Of a stretch of 64,000 bases of DNA, positions 8,646-17,373 are shown piece after piece. How positions within the stretch are numbered: the stretch's first letter is position 1; each line of letters begins with the position of its first letter. A model generated the notes under the pieces. That model ran no database searches. It saw only the letters and a list, made by a program, of their open reading frames with translations, and was not told the origin of the DNA. Origin of the DNA: Pedobacter metabolipauper (GTDB taxonomy: Bacteria > Bacteroidota > Bacteroidia > Sphingobacteriales > Sphingobacteriaceae); contig NZ_SNYC01000004.1 of the NCBI RefSeq assembly GCF_004362715.1, positions 930,001-994,000 of the forward strand, in the 5' to 3' direction. The position numbers and the translations under genes were made by a program.

Positions 8646-10574
8646 TTAAGAAGCTATTGTTTTTGTAGTCCTGCTTACGGCTACCTTTTTAACGGTACTG
8701 ATGATTGAATTGGTGTCATATCCGCAGAGTGCCCACAATTCGGGTTGTTCTCCATGTTCGATGAATTCATCTGGAATTCCGAGCCTGGTTACCTGGCTAT
8801 TGTATTTATGGTCCGCCATGAATTCCAGCACTGCACTGCCCATTCCTCCCTGTAAGCAACCATCTTCGATGGTGATTACATTTTGGTAACGGCTAAATAT
8901 ATCGTGCAGCATATTTTCATCCAGTGGTTTAACAAAACGCATGTCATAATGCGCAGGATGGATGCCTTCACTGTTCAATTCGTTACAGGCTTCAACGGCA
9001 AAGTTACCTACATGGCCCAGGGTTAGGATGGCTACATCTTCTCCATCGCATATTTTTCGGCCTTTACCAACTTCAATGGCTTTAAACGGGCGTTTCCAGT
9101 CTGCCAGCATGCCATTTCCTCTTGGATAACGGATAGAGAACGGGCCCATATTTTCCTGCTGTGCGGTGTACATCAGGTTGCGGAGTTCTTCTTCATTCAT
9201 TGGTGCTGCAACCGTCATATTGGGAATGCTGCGCATGTAAGCGAGATCGTATGCCCCATGGTGGGTGGCGCCGTCTGCGCCGGCCAGACCTGCGCGGTCT
9301 AAACAGAATACTACGTTTAGATTTTGTATGGCTACATCATGGATTACCTGATCGTATGCCCGCTGCATAAAGCTGGAGTAGATGTTGCAAAATGGTACCA
9401 GTCCCTGTGTTGCCAATCCTGCGGAGAAAGTTACGGCATGCTGTTCTGCAATACCCACATCGAACGCACGGTTCGGCATGGCTTTCATCATGATGTTCAT
9501 GGATGATCCTGAGGGCATGGCGGGGGTGATGCCTACAATTTTAGCATTGGCTTCTGCAAGCTCTACCAAGGTATGTCCAAATACGTCCTGATATTTTGGT
9601 GGTTGTGGTTTATCCACCACAGATTTTTTTATTTCGCCGGTAATTTTATCAAAGAGACCCGGAGCGTGCCATTTGGTCTGGTCTTTTTCTGCGAGTGCAA
9701 AACCCTTGCCTTTTACGGTTACACAATGTAATAGTTTTGGTCCGGGAATGTCTTTCAGGTCTTTGATGATCTGCGCAAGGCGCACCACATCATGCCCGTC
9801 TACCGGGCCAAAATACCTGAAGTTTAAGGCTTCAAATAAATTGCTTTGTTTGAGCAATGTACCTTTGATGCTTTTTTCTATTTTCTTAACAAACTTATGT
9901 GCGTTTGGGCCAAGCTCTGAGAGCTTGATGAGCACATTGGAAATGTCATCGCGAAAGCGGTTGTATGATTTTGAGGTGGTGATGCTGGTTAAATATTCTT
10001 TTAATGCGCCTACATTTGGATCTATGGACATGCAATTGTCATTGAGCACCACTAAAAGGTTTGAGTTCTCAATTCCGGCATGGTTTAAGCCTTCAAAAGC
10101 AAGTCCGGCGGTCATCGCGCCATCGCCAATTACGGCAACATGCTGCCGGTCTGTTTCGCCCTTATACTGTGAGGCTACTGCCATACCCAGTGCTGCAGAG
10201 ATGGAGGTAGAAGAATGGCCTACCCCAAACGTATCGTACTCACTTTCAGAGATCTTCGGGAAGCCACTGATTCCATTGATGATCCGGTTGGTGTGGAATA
10301 CAGATTTGCGACCGGTAAGGATCTTATGTCCGTATGCCTGGTGGCCCACATCCCACACGAGCTTGTCGTACGGTGTGTTTAATGCATAATGTAAAGCTAC
10401 TGTAAGTTCCACTACACCAAGACTTGCCCCAAAATGGCCACCATTAACACTCACTACATCAATAATGTACTGACGTAATTCCTGACTAATCTGTTCCAGA
10501 TCTTGTTCTTTATACTGCTTTAGATCAGCAGGATAATTTATGGTTGGTAGTAATGGACCCCTAGTATCTTCCAT
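8646..10574 (-). CDS. dxs: 1-deoxy-D-xylulose-5-phosphate synthase
   Basis: Condenses pyruvate and glyceraldehyde 3-phosphate in the first step of the MEP isoprenoid pathway, using thiamine diphosphate. Family motifs are clear: VWDVGHQAYGHKILTGRK, the ThDP/Mg motif GDGAMTAGLAFEGLNHAG...NDN, and FDVGIAEQHAVTFSAGLA with the catalytic Glu. I place the start at the ATG at 10574 (MEDTRGPLLPTINYP), giving 642 residues, the usual length. A longer frame reaches 10664, but its extra 30 residues (YLTLYFLLFNYY and similar) look like translated AT-rich promoter sequence and would leave only 3 bp to the divergent glyA. Confidence 0.96.
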   Translation of the reverse strand: MEDTRGPLLPTINYPADLKQYKEQDLEQISQELRQYIIDVVSVNGGHFGASLGVVELTVALHYALNTPYDKLVWDVGHQAYGHKILTGRKSVFHTNRIINGISGFPKISESEYDTFGVGHSSTSISAALGMAVASQYKGETDRQHVAVIGDGAMTAGLAFEGLNHAGIENSNLLVVLNDNCMSIDPNVGALKEYLTSITTSKSYNRFRDDISNVLIKLSELGPNAHKFVKKIEKSIKGTLLKQSNLFEALNFRYFGPVDGHDVVRLAQIIKDLKDIPGPKLLHCVTVKGKGFALAEKDQTKWHAPGLFDKITGEIKKSVVDKPQPPKYQDVFGHTLVELAEANAKIVGITPAMPSGSSMNIMMKAMPNRAFDVGIAEQHAVTFSAGLATQGLVPFCNIYSSFMQRAYDQVIHDVAIQNLNVVFCLDRAGLAGADGATHHGAYDLAYMRSIPNMTVAAPMNEEELRNLMYTAQQENMGPFSIRYPRGNGMLADWKRPFKAIEVGKGRKICDGEDVAILTLGHVGNFAVEACNELNSEGIHPAHYDMRFVKPLDENMLHDIFSRYQNVITIEDGCLQGGMGSAVLEFMADHKYNSQVTRLGIPDEFIEHGEQPELWALCGYDTNSIISTVKKVAVSRTTKTIAS

Positions 10575-10667
10575 GTAGTAATTAAAGAGTAGAAAGTACA
10601 AAGTAAGGTATTTTGTTCTCAAACTAAGAAGGAAAATCATTAATTTTACAAAAATATACTTCAATAA

Positions 10668-11939
10668 ATGACTAGAGATACTTTAATTTTTGATTTGATT
10701 GACAGGGAATTGGACCGTCAGGAAAATGGACTTGAACTGATAGCTTCAGAAAATTTTGTAAGCAAGCAGGTAATGGAAGCAGCAGGTTCTTGTTTAACCA
10801 ACAAATATGCCGAAGGCCTTCCGGGCAAACGGTATTATGGGGGTTGCCAGGTAGTAGACGAGGTGGAAACCCTTGCTATTGAGCGTGCTAAAAAATTATT
10901 TGGTGCAGAATGGGTAAATGTGCAGCCGCATTCCGGTGCACAGGCAAATGCCGCAGTGATGCTGGCAGTGATCCAGCCGGGAGATAAGATCTTAGGTTTT
11001 GACCTTTCTCATGGCGGCCATTTAACACACGGTTCTCCGGTTAATTTTTCAGGAAAATTGTATCATCCTTTATTTTATGGCGTTAAAAAAGAAGATGGAT
11101 TAATTGATTATGCGAAGCTGGAAGCACTTGCATTAGCGGAGCGCCCGAAGCTTATTATTTGTGGTGCTTCTGCCTATTCCAGGGAATGGGATTATGCATT
11201 TATCCGTAGGGTTGCAGATCAGATCGGTGCTTTGGTACTTGCAGATATCTCTCATCCTGCAGGGATGATTGCACGCGGTTTACTTGCTGATCCGCTTCCG
11301 CATTGTCATATTGTAACGACAACTACACATAAAACCCTTCGCGGACCACGTGGTGGTATGATCATGATGGGTAAGGATTTTGAAAACCCTTTTGGACTGA
11401 AAACCCCTAAAGGAGAGGTCAGAATGATGTCGTCAGTATTGGATATGGCCGTTTTTCCAGGAACTCAGGGCGGACCGCTAGAGCATATCATTGCAGCTAA
11501 GGCCATCGCTTTTGGTGAGGCACTTAGTGATGAATACCTGACGTACATTACCCAGGTTAAAGTGAATGCACAAGCGATGGCTAAAGCATTTGTGGCTAAG
11601 GGCTATGGGATCATTTCTGGCGGAACGGACAACCATCTCATGCTGATTGATCTGAGAAATAAAAATATTACGGGTAAGGTTGCTGAAAATGCGCTGGAAA
11701 AAGCAGATATTACCGTAAATAAGAATATGGTTCCTTTTGATGATAAGTCTCCTTTTGTAACCTCTGGTATCCGTGTTGGAACTGCAGCGATTACGACAAG
11801 AGGTCTTAAAGAAACTGAAATGGAACTGATTGTTGATCTAATTGACCAGGTGATTACGAATGCCGAAGATGAAGAAAATCTGAAGCAGGTTAAAAAACAA
11901 GTGGCTGATCTGGCCGGTAAGTTCCCGCTGTATAAATAA
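10668..11939 (+). CDS. glyA: Serine hydroxymethyltransferase
   Basis: PLP enzyme that interconverts serine and glycine and loads one-carbon units on tetrahydrofolate. The 423 residues match the family length. Signatures include LIASENFVS near the N-terminus, [14 protein letters not shown], and the PLP lysine K222 in [15 protein letters not shown]. It is divergent from dxs across about 93 bp, and the hybrid kinase starts 18 bp after its stop, so the two may share a transcript. The glycine cleavage protein GcvH is encoded 30 kb away in this window. Confidence 0.98.
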   Translation: MTRDTLIFDLIDRELDRQENGLELIASENFVSKQVMEAAGSCLTNKYAEGLPGKRYYGGCQVVDEVETLAIERAKKLFGAEWVNVQPHSGAQANAAVMLAVIQPGDKILGFDLSHGGHLTHGSPVNFSGKLYHPLFYGVKKEDGLIDYAKLEALALAERPKLIICGASAYSREWDYAFIRRVADQIGALVLADISHPAGMIARGLLADPLPHCHIVTTTTHKTLRGPRGGMIMMGKDFENPFGLKTPKGEVRMMSSVLDMAVFPGTQGGPLEHIIAAKAIAFGEALSDEYLTYITQVKVNAQAMAKAFVAKGYGIISGGTDNHLMLIDLRNKNITGKVAENALEKADITVNKNMVPFDDKSPFVTSGIRVGTAAITTRGLKETEMELIVDLIDQVITNAEDEENLKQVKKQVADLAGKFPLYK

Positions 11940-11957
11940 ACAGGTTTAAAGTTATAA

Positions 11958-14726
11958 ATGTTATCAGAGAGCAATAGAAATTCATCAACCAATGAAGATG
12001 ACCGTATAAGCGCCTTGCATCGGTATAATATTTTGGACACGCCCAATGAGGATGAGTTCGATAATATTACGCAGCTTGCTGCCCTGATCTGTAATGTGCC
12101 CATTGCGGGAATTGTACTGGTTGATGAACAATTGCTTTTTTTAAAGTCTGTCATCGGAACGAACCTCAGATCTGTATCCCGTGAAAATTCTTTCAGCAAT
12201 TATGTGATCCAGGGGGATGGTCTTCTGGAGGTGAGTGATACATTTAAGGATGACCGGTTTAAGCTGCATCCGAGTGTGACTTCTGATCCGAATATCCGTT
12301 TTTTTGCCGGAACTCCTTTACTGGATGAGCAGGGCTTTAAATTGGGTATGATCTATGTGTGTGATGTGGTGCCGAAGGTACTTACCAATGAGCAGAGAAG
12401 GGGACTGGATACCTTATCTAAAGAGATCATTACCCACCTGACCTTAAAGAAGAAAACGGCCGACCTGGAAGCGAAGTCCAAACGCTTTGAGGAGATGCTC
12501 AATTTATCGACTGTTTCTCCTGAAATTCATTGTATCCTTGATTATAGCGGAAAGATCCTGTTCATTAACGATGCGGTAACGAATATACTGGAATACAGTG
12601 TAGAAGAAGCTGTAGGTTTAAGCATGTGGGGATTTTGTGAGCGTGAGGATATTGAACGGGTAATCCGGGTTGTTGAGGATGGGCTGGCAAATAAGGTCAA
12701 GAATTTCAATGTCGATTTTCGTATTGTCAGTAAAACCGGTATTGTACGCTGGTTAAGCTGGAATATGGTTGCTAAGGAGGGGCGCTGGTATACCTACGGA
12801 CGTGATGTTACGGAAAGTAAACGGGTAGAAAATGAGCTGATGCAGCTTTCTTTTGTTGCCAGTAAGGTAAACAATGCGATTGTAATCAATGATGCGAACA
12901 ACCATGTAACCTGGGTTAATGCGGCATTTGAAAAGATAACAGGCTTTACCCTGGAGGATTTAAAGGGCAAGCGCCTGGGCGACCTGATTGCCGGACCTAA
13001 AACGGATTTAGATCTGCTTGAAAGAGCCAGGGAACTAACGAAGCAGAATCAATCCTTTACGGTTGACCTGTTGTCGTATAGAAAAGATAAACAGCCCATC
13101 TGGTTGTCTATTTATAATACTGTGGTACTTAATGATGACGGTGAGGTAGATATTGAAGTAGAGATCATCCTGGATATCACTGATAAGAAAAAGGCTGAGG
13201 AAGAACTTCAAATCCTTTCATTGGTTGCCAGCAAAACGAATACCGGTGTTAACATTTCTGATGAATATGGCCATACGACCTGGGTAAACCAATCTTTAGA
13301 GCGGCTAATTGGTTATACGCTGGATGAGTTGCAGGGTAATCAGCTTGGTAATGTAATTTCTAAAGATGAGACGCAGCGGGACCTGATTGAATCATCAAGG
13401 GATAAGACAAAGAACAGGGAGTCGTATGCTATTGAGGTTAAGGCAACGACAAAGGCTGGAGAACCGGTTTGGTTATCGGTATCGAATACACCGATCATTA
13501 ATGATAAGGGAAAAGTTGAGCGTCAGATTGACCTGATCACAGACATTACCCAACGCAAGCAGATTGAGAAAGAGCTGGTGGAATCAAAAGAACAGGCGCT
13601 TCAGTTGAGTGAGGCTAAAGAAATGTTTCTATCGGTGATGAGCCATGAGATCAGAACACCGCTTAATGCCGTTATTGGGATGACGCATCTGCTGATTGAC
13701 AACGATCCTAAGGAATCGCAGATCGCTGACCTGAATATCCTGAAGTTCTCTTCTGAGAATTTGCTTCATATTATTAACGATATTTTAGATTTTACGAAGA
13801 TCGAAACCGGAAACCTGCAACTGGAATCTGTTCCCTTTAACATCAAAACCCTGGCTATTGACAGTGTCAATTCGCTGCAGGTTAATGCGGCCGCTAAGGG
13901 GAATGTTCTGGATCTTTATGTGGATGAACGAATTCCTGAGCTTGTTCTGGGCGATCAAACCAGGCTTTATCAGATCCTGATGAATTTGCTGGGCAATGCG
14001 ATTAAATTTACCGGTTACGGTAAAGTAGCGTTGTCAATCAGCGCTGGCATGGAGAGCGCAGACGATATAAATATTGATTTTGAAGTTAGTGATACCGGGA
14101 TCGGGATTCCTGAAGATAAGCTCTCTTACATTTTTGAGACCTTTACGCAGGCCAAAACCGATATTTCCCGAAAATACGGGGGTACAGGACTTGGTCTGGC
14201 CATTACGAAAAAGCTGCTGAAGCTGTACCTTTCGGATATTGTGGTTACGAGTAAAGAACACGCTGGAACTACATTTTCTTTTTCAATCTGTTTTAAAAAG
14301 CTAATGGCTGATTCAAAAAAGGTTGACCTTTCAAAAAATCAGGTCTCATTTGAGGATAAGCATATTCTGGTCGTTGACGACAATGAGATCAATATTTTGA
14401 TTGCCAGCCGGATTCTCAGTAAATGGGGATTTAATCTTGATTTTGCATCTAATGGGCAGGAGGCAATAGACATGGTTATGAAAAAAGTTTACGATCTGAT
14501 CTTTATGGATATCAAGATGCCCGGGATTGATGGTTTTGAAACTGCTGTTCTCATTAGAGATTTAGACGGCGATTATTTTAAGTCTGTTCCAATCATTGCT
14601 TTGACTGCTTCGACACTTCAGGATGAGGAACTTAAATTTAAAGCGTCTGGGATGAACGGGCACATTTTAAAGCCTTTTAAGCCGGAAGAGATCAGGGAAG
14701 TAATCCATTCGTATTTTTCTAAATAA
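11958..14726 (+). CDS. Hybrid sensor histidine kinase: GAF-PAS-PAS-PAS-HisKA-HATPase-REC
   Basis: A 922-residue soluble hybrid kinase with no membrane segment. Domain order: GAF (about 18-165), three PAS/PAC units (about 185-295, 300-420, 425-540; the last two are clear internal repeats, e.g. FVASKVNNAIVINDANNHVTW against LVASKTNTGVNISDEYGHTTW), HisKA with H563 in MSHEIRTPLNAVIG, HATPase_c (NLLGNAIKF, SDTGIGIP, GGTGLGLAI) and a C-terminal receiver with D851 in LIFMDIKMPG and a conserved Lys in HILKPFKP. It should run an internal His-Asp relay. There is no Hpt domain or DNA-binding output, so a separate partner is needed. The start lies 18 bp behind glyA. The ligand is unknown. Confidence 0.95.
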   Translation: MLSESNRNSSTNEDDRISALHRYNILDTPNEDEFDNITQLAALICNVPIAGIVLVDEQLLFLKSVIGTNLRSVSRENSFSNYVIQGDGLLEVSDTFKDDRFKLHPSVTSDPNIRFFAGTPLLDEQGFKLGMIYVCDVVPKVLTNEQRRGLDTLSKEIITHLTLKKKTADLEAKSKRFEEMLNLSTVSPEIHCILDYSGKILFINDAVTNILEYSVEEAVGLSMWGFCEREDIERVIRVVEDGLANKVKNFNVDFRIVSKTGIVRWLSWNMVAKEGRWYTYGRDVTESKRVENELMQLSFVASKVNNAIVINDANNHVTWVNAAFEKITGFTLEDLKGKRLGDLIAGPKTDLDLLERARELTKQNQSFTVDLLSYRKDKQPIWLSIYNTVVLNDDGEVDIEVEIILDITDKKKAEEELQILSLVASKTNTGVNISDEYGHTTWVNQSLERLIGYTLDELQGNQLGNVISKDETQRDLIESSRDKTKNRESYAIEVKATTKAGEPVWLSVSNTPIINDKGKVERQIDLITDITQRKQIEKELVESKEQALQLSEAKEMFLSVMSHEIRTPLNAVIGMTHLLIDNDPKESQIADLNILKFSSENLLHIINDILDFTKIETGNLQLESVPFNIKTLAIDSVNSLQVNAAAKGNVLDLYVDERIPELVLGDQTRLYQILMNLLGNAIKFTGYGKVALSISAGMESADDINIDFEVSDTGIGIPEDKLSYIFETFTQAKTDISRKYGGTGLGLAITKKLLKLYLSDIVVTSKEHAGTTFSFSICFKKLMADSKKVDLSKNQVSFEDKHILVVDDNEINILIASRILSKWGFNLDFASNGQEAIDMVMKKVYDLIFMDIKMPGIDGFETAVLIRDLDGDYFKSVPIIALTASTLQDEELKFKASGMNGHILKPFKPEEIREVIHSYFSK

Positions 14727-14749
14727 GTTCAAATTTCCTTAAAAAAATA

Positions 14750-14803
14750 AAGGGCCGATGTTCCATGGGAATGGAATTATCGACCCTTAAATTAACGCTC
14801 TCA
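14750..14803 (-). ncRNA. Candidate small RNA / terminator element, copy 1
   Basis: On the minus strand this reads: conserved single-stranded block TGAGAGCGTTAATTTA (from 14803), then a stem-loop AAGGGTCGAT/ATCGGCCCTT (14788-14779 with 14759-14750, one U-G wobble) with an inner TTCCAT/ATGGAA stem, then TATTTTTTT as an intrinsic terminator tract. A promoter-like TTTG (14837-14834), N19, TTCCTTTG (14814-14807) ends 3 nt before the conserved block. Size from block to end of T-tract is about 65 nt. On the plus strand the wobble becomes a C-A mismatch and no T-tract follows, so the minus strand is favoured. Function unknown. Confidence 0.5.
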
Positions 14804-14806
14804 AGA

Positions 14807-14837
14807 CAAAGGAACAAAATATTTTTGAACTACCAAA
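14807..14837 (-). promoter_or_regulatory. Candidate promoter for small element copy 1
   Basis: Reading the minus strand, TTTG at 14837-14834 is followed by exactly 19 nt and TTCCTTTG at 14814-14807, one base from the Bacteroidota -7 consensus TANNTTTG. Transcription would begin at about 14802, the edge of the conserved block. Confidence 0.45.
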
Positions 14838-14939
14838 GTAAAATGTATTATTTTTTTGGATTTGAGAAAGATTATTTTGTTAATACGATTTAGCAGGTTC
14901 TTTTAGCAATGTGTTAAAAATACTTTTTTTCAAAAAGTA

Positions 14940-14998
14940 AAGGGCCGATATCTCTATGAAGAAAATATCGACCCTTACCATCTAAATTAACGCTCTCA
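14940..14998 (-). ncRNA. Candidate small RNA / terminator element, copy 2
   Basis: Second copy of the element, sharing with copy 1 the block TGAGAGCGTTAATTTA (16 nt identical, from 14998), TAAGGGTCGAT and ATCGGCCCTTTA. The stem here is 12 bp (14976-14965 with 14951-14940), again with the same U-G wobble, and the loop differs completely (13 nt). ACTTTTTG follows as a weak T-tract. A -7-like TAATATTG lies at 15007-15000, 1 nt before the block, but no good -33 box is seen. It may alternatively be the terminator of the lipoprotein gene that stops at 15053. Confidence 0.45.
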
Positions 14999-15052
14999 TC
15001 AATATTAACGAGTGCATATGCGATTTGTTATCATTACTGTGATTTTTTTTCA

Positions 15053-16471
15053 TTAATGTTCGTAACATCCAAGGCTTGAAGGGAATGATCTGGTTAAGTT
15101 ATTGAGATCTTTACTGAGCATGCTGTTGAAATAAGGATCATTGCTCAGGTCTTTTCCTTTACGAACTGCATTGCTGTTTACCTGAAGGGTAAAGTTGTTT
15201 CTGCTAAAATCAAAAAAGCCAGGATCTGTGTTGAGCAAATTCCCATTTCCGGCATAGGTTTGCAGGTTGGTTTTGATGAGGTTATTTTGAAGGATTGGTT
15301 CAGGTATTAAACTTGTCTTTTTTTCGATTAAAAATTCTTCTGTCAGGGTTCCCCAGATGATGTTATTTACGATTTCGAGGTTGAGCGTGGAAGAGACACT
15401 GCCATTTTGGTCTGAAAAATACAATGCTGGTGTTTGGCGTGGGAAATTAAAATTATAGCCTGCAAAGGTATTCTGTTTGAGGTTATACCGTCCGCCGCCA
15501 ACGCCGTACAGGAGATACTGACCTGTATTGTGAAACAGGTTATTGAATGCATCCAGTTCCGTTTTATAACCTATAAAGCCAGCTATTTCCATATTCTTGA
15601 TGATGCTGTTATAAAGGATCAGTTTTGGACTGCTATTTATTGACAATGAATCTGAGGTGATCCCGATTACTGCATTTTTAATCAGCGAATAGCCGATGGC
15701 GGAGTTTGTGCTGCTGTTGTAAAAATGAATGCCGTTCCATTGTCCGGATAGTTCTTCATACTCGCTTTCCAGGCGGTCGCTGGAAAATAAAATGGGGTTT
15801 GATACATTTCCTGATGCGCGTAAAGATCCTTTAACCAGCATGCCCGAATTGCCGTGGAACAGTACTTTTACACCGGGCTGTATGGTTAGGGTTGTGTTTT
15901 CAGCTATCGTTACCGATTTGTAAATGATATAGGGCAGGGTATTGGTCCAGTTCGTATTTTTGTTGATCACCTGATCGTTGATAAATACAGCATTCTGGCC
16001 GTATGCAATTAAGGGTACAGATTGCTTATTTCCATTGATGCTAAACAAGATGGAGTCTTGTACAATGAATGGCTGGTTCTGGTTATTGGGATTGATGGTT
16101 ACTTTGATGTAAACATTGATAGAGTCTTTTCCTGCAACTTCTGTGTTGGTCTTTTGGTTTACCGGGAAGCCATTGATGATTAAGCTAAAGTAGGAGCTTG
16201 ATCCTCCGCTTAGCTGGATGTTACTGATGTTGATGGTTTTCTGGCTGGTATTGTACACCTTAATCCTTTTATTTACGGAACCTACCGTTGTAAATACAGT
16301 GTCGAACAGTACGGTGTCTGATGAGAATGCCAGTTTGATGCTTTTGTCTGTTGTAATTTCTTCGGCCTTATTGCAGGAACTGATCATGCCCACCATCATG
16401 AGCATTGCAGGTATTGTAATTGCCTTTAATGCAACAACAAACTGTTTTGAAATCGAATAAGACAAGCACAT
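15053..16471 (-). CDS. Beta-helix lipoprotein, function unknown
   Basis: A predicted lipoprotein of 472 residues from the ATG at 16471 (a TTG at 16486 would add five residues). The signal peptide ends GMISSC with Cys33 acylated. A beta-sandwich-like part (about 45-165; KTINISNIQLSGG, SINVYIKVTINP) is followed by a long stretch of short beta repeats typical of right-handed parallel beta-helices (about 180-440; KSVTIAENTTLTIQPGVKV, GSLRASGNVSNPILFSSD, YSLIKNAVIG). Such helices often bind or cleave polysaccharides, but no catalytic motif is recognisable. It starts 22 bp after the comF stop, so the two may be co-transcribed. The paired small elements lie directly downstream. Confidence 0.8.
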   Translation of the reverse strand: MCLSYSISKQFVVALKAITIPAMLMMVGMISSCNKAEEITTDKSIKLAFSSDTVLFDTVFTTVGSVNKRIKVYNTSQKTINISNIQLSGGSSSYFSLIINGFPVNQKTNTEVAGKDSINVYIKVTINPNNQNQPFIVQDSILFSINGNKQSVPLIAYGQNAVFINDQVINKNTNWTNTLPYIIYKSVTIAENTTLTIQPGVKVLFHGNSGMLVKGSLRASGNVSNPILFSSDRLESEYEELSGQWNGIHFYNSSTNSAIGYSLIKNAVIGITSDSLSINSSPKLILYNSIIKNMEIAGFIGYKTELDAFNNLFHNTGQYLLYGVGGGRYNLKQNTFAGYNFNFPRQTPALYFSDQNGSVSSTLNLEIVNNIIWGTLTEEFLIEKKTSLIPEPILQNNLIKTNLQTYAGNGNLLNTDPGFFDFSRNNFTLQVNSNAVRKGKDLSNDPYFNSMLSKDLNNLTRSFPSSLGCYEH

Positions 16472-16493
16472 TAAACAAAGATGCAAAATTTAC

Positions 16494-17192
16494 TTATTCT
16501 GCAAAGGCCGCACCTGCAATACTTAATTTTTTAACGGGAATTTTGATCAGTTCAAGTGCACAGGCTTCGATAGTTGCACCGGTAGTGATCACATCATCGA
16601 CCAATAAGATATGTTTGTCTGTAAATATAATAGGATCTGCCACAGTAAATACGGCTTTCATGTTTTCATACCGTTGATATCTGCCTTTGCTGGTCTGTGT
16701 TTCGGTTTTGTTCTTTTTGATCAGACCCGTTGTGTTTACCGGGACTTTTAAAACTGCAGAGATGCCCTGGGCAATGCAAAGACTTTGATTGTATCCACGC
16801 TGTCTTTCTTTCTTTTTGTGCATGGGGACCGGAACGATCAGGTCTATCTGTTCATAAAATGGTGATAACTGTAATCTTTCGGCAATCAGTGCTCCTAATT
16901 TGACACCTAGTTTGGGCTGATTTCCATATTTTAATTGATGGATTATATTTTGCACCCTGGCCCCCTTTCTAAAATAGAGCATGGCCATTGCTGCATGGAA
17001 AGGAAACTTGCCCCAAAATTGCCTGGCTACTGCATTGTCTGCATGCTGATGATGATCTGTAAATGGAATTTGATGCAGGCACTTACTGCAAATGTATGAT
17101 TCGCCATGATACATCTGCCTGTTGCAGCCGCTGCACAGATTTGGAAATAAGAGGCTGATGATGTCCTGTAATAAATAATTAGCTATGCCCAT
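16494..17192 (-). CDS. comF: ComF-family phosphoribosyltransferase-like protein
   Basis: A 232-residue ComF/GntX-type protein. The N-terminus has a four-Cys zinc knuckle (C20, C23, C35, C38), followed by LIVPVPMHKKKERQRGYNQS and a C-terminal PRPP-binding loop LLVDDVITTGAT (about 196-207). In naturally competent bacteria ComF aids uptake of transforming DNA; in Bacteroidota the role is not established. The beta-helix lipoprotein gene follows closely on the same strand. The length is normal and motifs are intact. Confidence 0.92.
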   Translation of the reverse strand: MGIANYLLQDIISLLFPNLCSGCNRQMYHGESYICSKCLHQIPFTDHHQHADNAVARQFWGKFPFHAAMAMLYFRKGARVQNIIHQLKYGNQPKLGVKLGALIAERLQLSPFYEQIDLIVPVPMHKKKERQRGYNQSLCIAQGISAVLKVPVNTTGLIKKNKTETQTSKGRYQRYENMKAVFTVADPIIFTDKHILLVDDVITTGATIEACALELIKIPVKKLSIAGAAFAE

Positions 17193-17373
17193 TGGCTAGT
17201 TTAATTATTTTTATTGCTTCACTGGTGATTTAAATCAGCAGTATTTAAAAGAAACCTGGTTTCGCAACGCTGTAAACCATAAGCCATAAACCGGAGAACG
17301 TGAGAACGTGAGAACAAATCGCCTTAAGTTCATTGTGTGTCAGGCCGGAGCATGCAGGCCGGAAGACGTGATT
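17193..17373. other. Spacer between rlmN and comF with short direct repeats
   Basis: No gene seen. The spacer contains GAGAACGT in 2.75 tandem copies (17294-17315) and the 9-mer CAGGCCGGA twice (17341-17349 and 17355-17363). Both are short and may be replication-slippage products. Confidence 0.5.

Larger units (their letters stand above)
14727..15052. other. Convergent spacer holding two copies of a small structured element
   Basis: This 326-bp AT-rich spacer lies between the convergent hybrid kinase (plus) and beta-helix lipoprotein (minus) genes. No protein gene is evident. It carries two related elements, described separately at 14750-14803 and 14940-14998, 190 bp apart. The stretch between them is very AT-rich and holds promoter-like boxes facing the minus strand. 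Confidence 0.7.

Noticed and set aside
9673..10389. 238-codon open frame on the plus strand within dxs
   Set aside because: It is antisense to strongly conserved dxs sequence and has no recognised domain or start context.
10575..10664. N-terminal extension of dxs by 30 residues
   Set aside because: The extra residues resemble translated AT-rich promoter sequence and would leave 3 bp between divergent genes.
11603..12199. 198-codon minus frame across the glyA end and the kinase start
   Set aside because: It overlaps two well supported genes on the other strand and lacks any motif.
14750..14803. Terminator for the hybrid kinase on the plus strand
   Set aside because: On the plus strand the stem has a C-A mismatch and is followed by AAATTAACG rather than a T-tract; the minus-strand reading fits better.
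17294..17363. CRISPR-like or tandem repeat array
   Set aside because: Only 8-9 bp units with two or three copies and no regular spacers; too short for an array.
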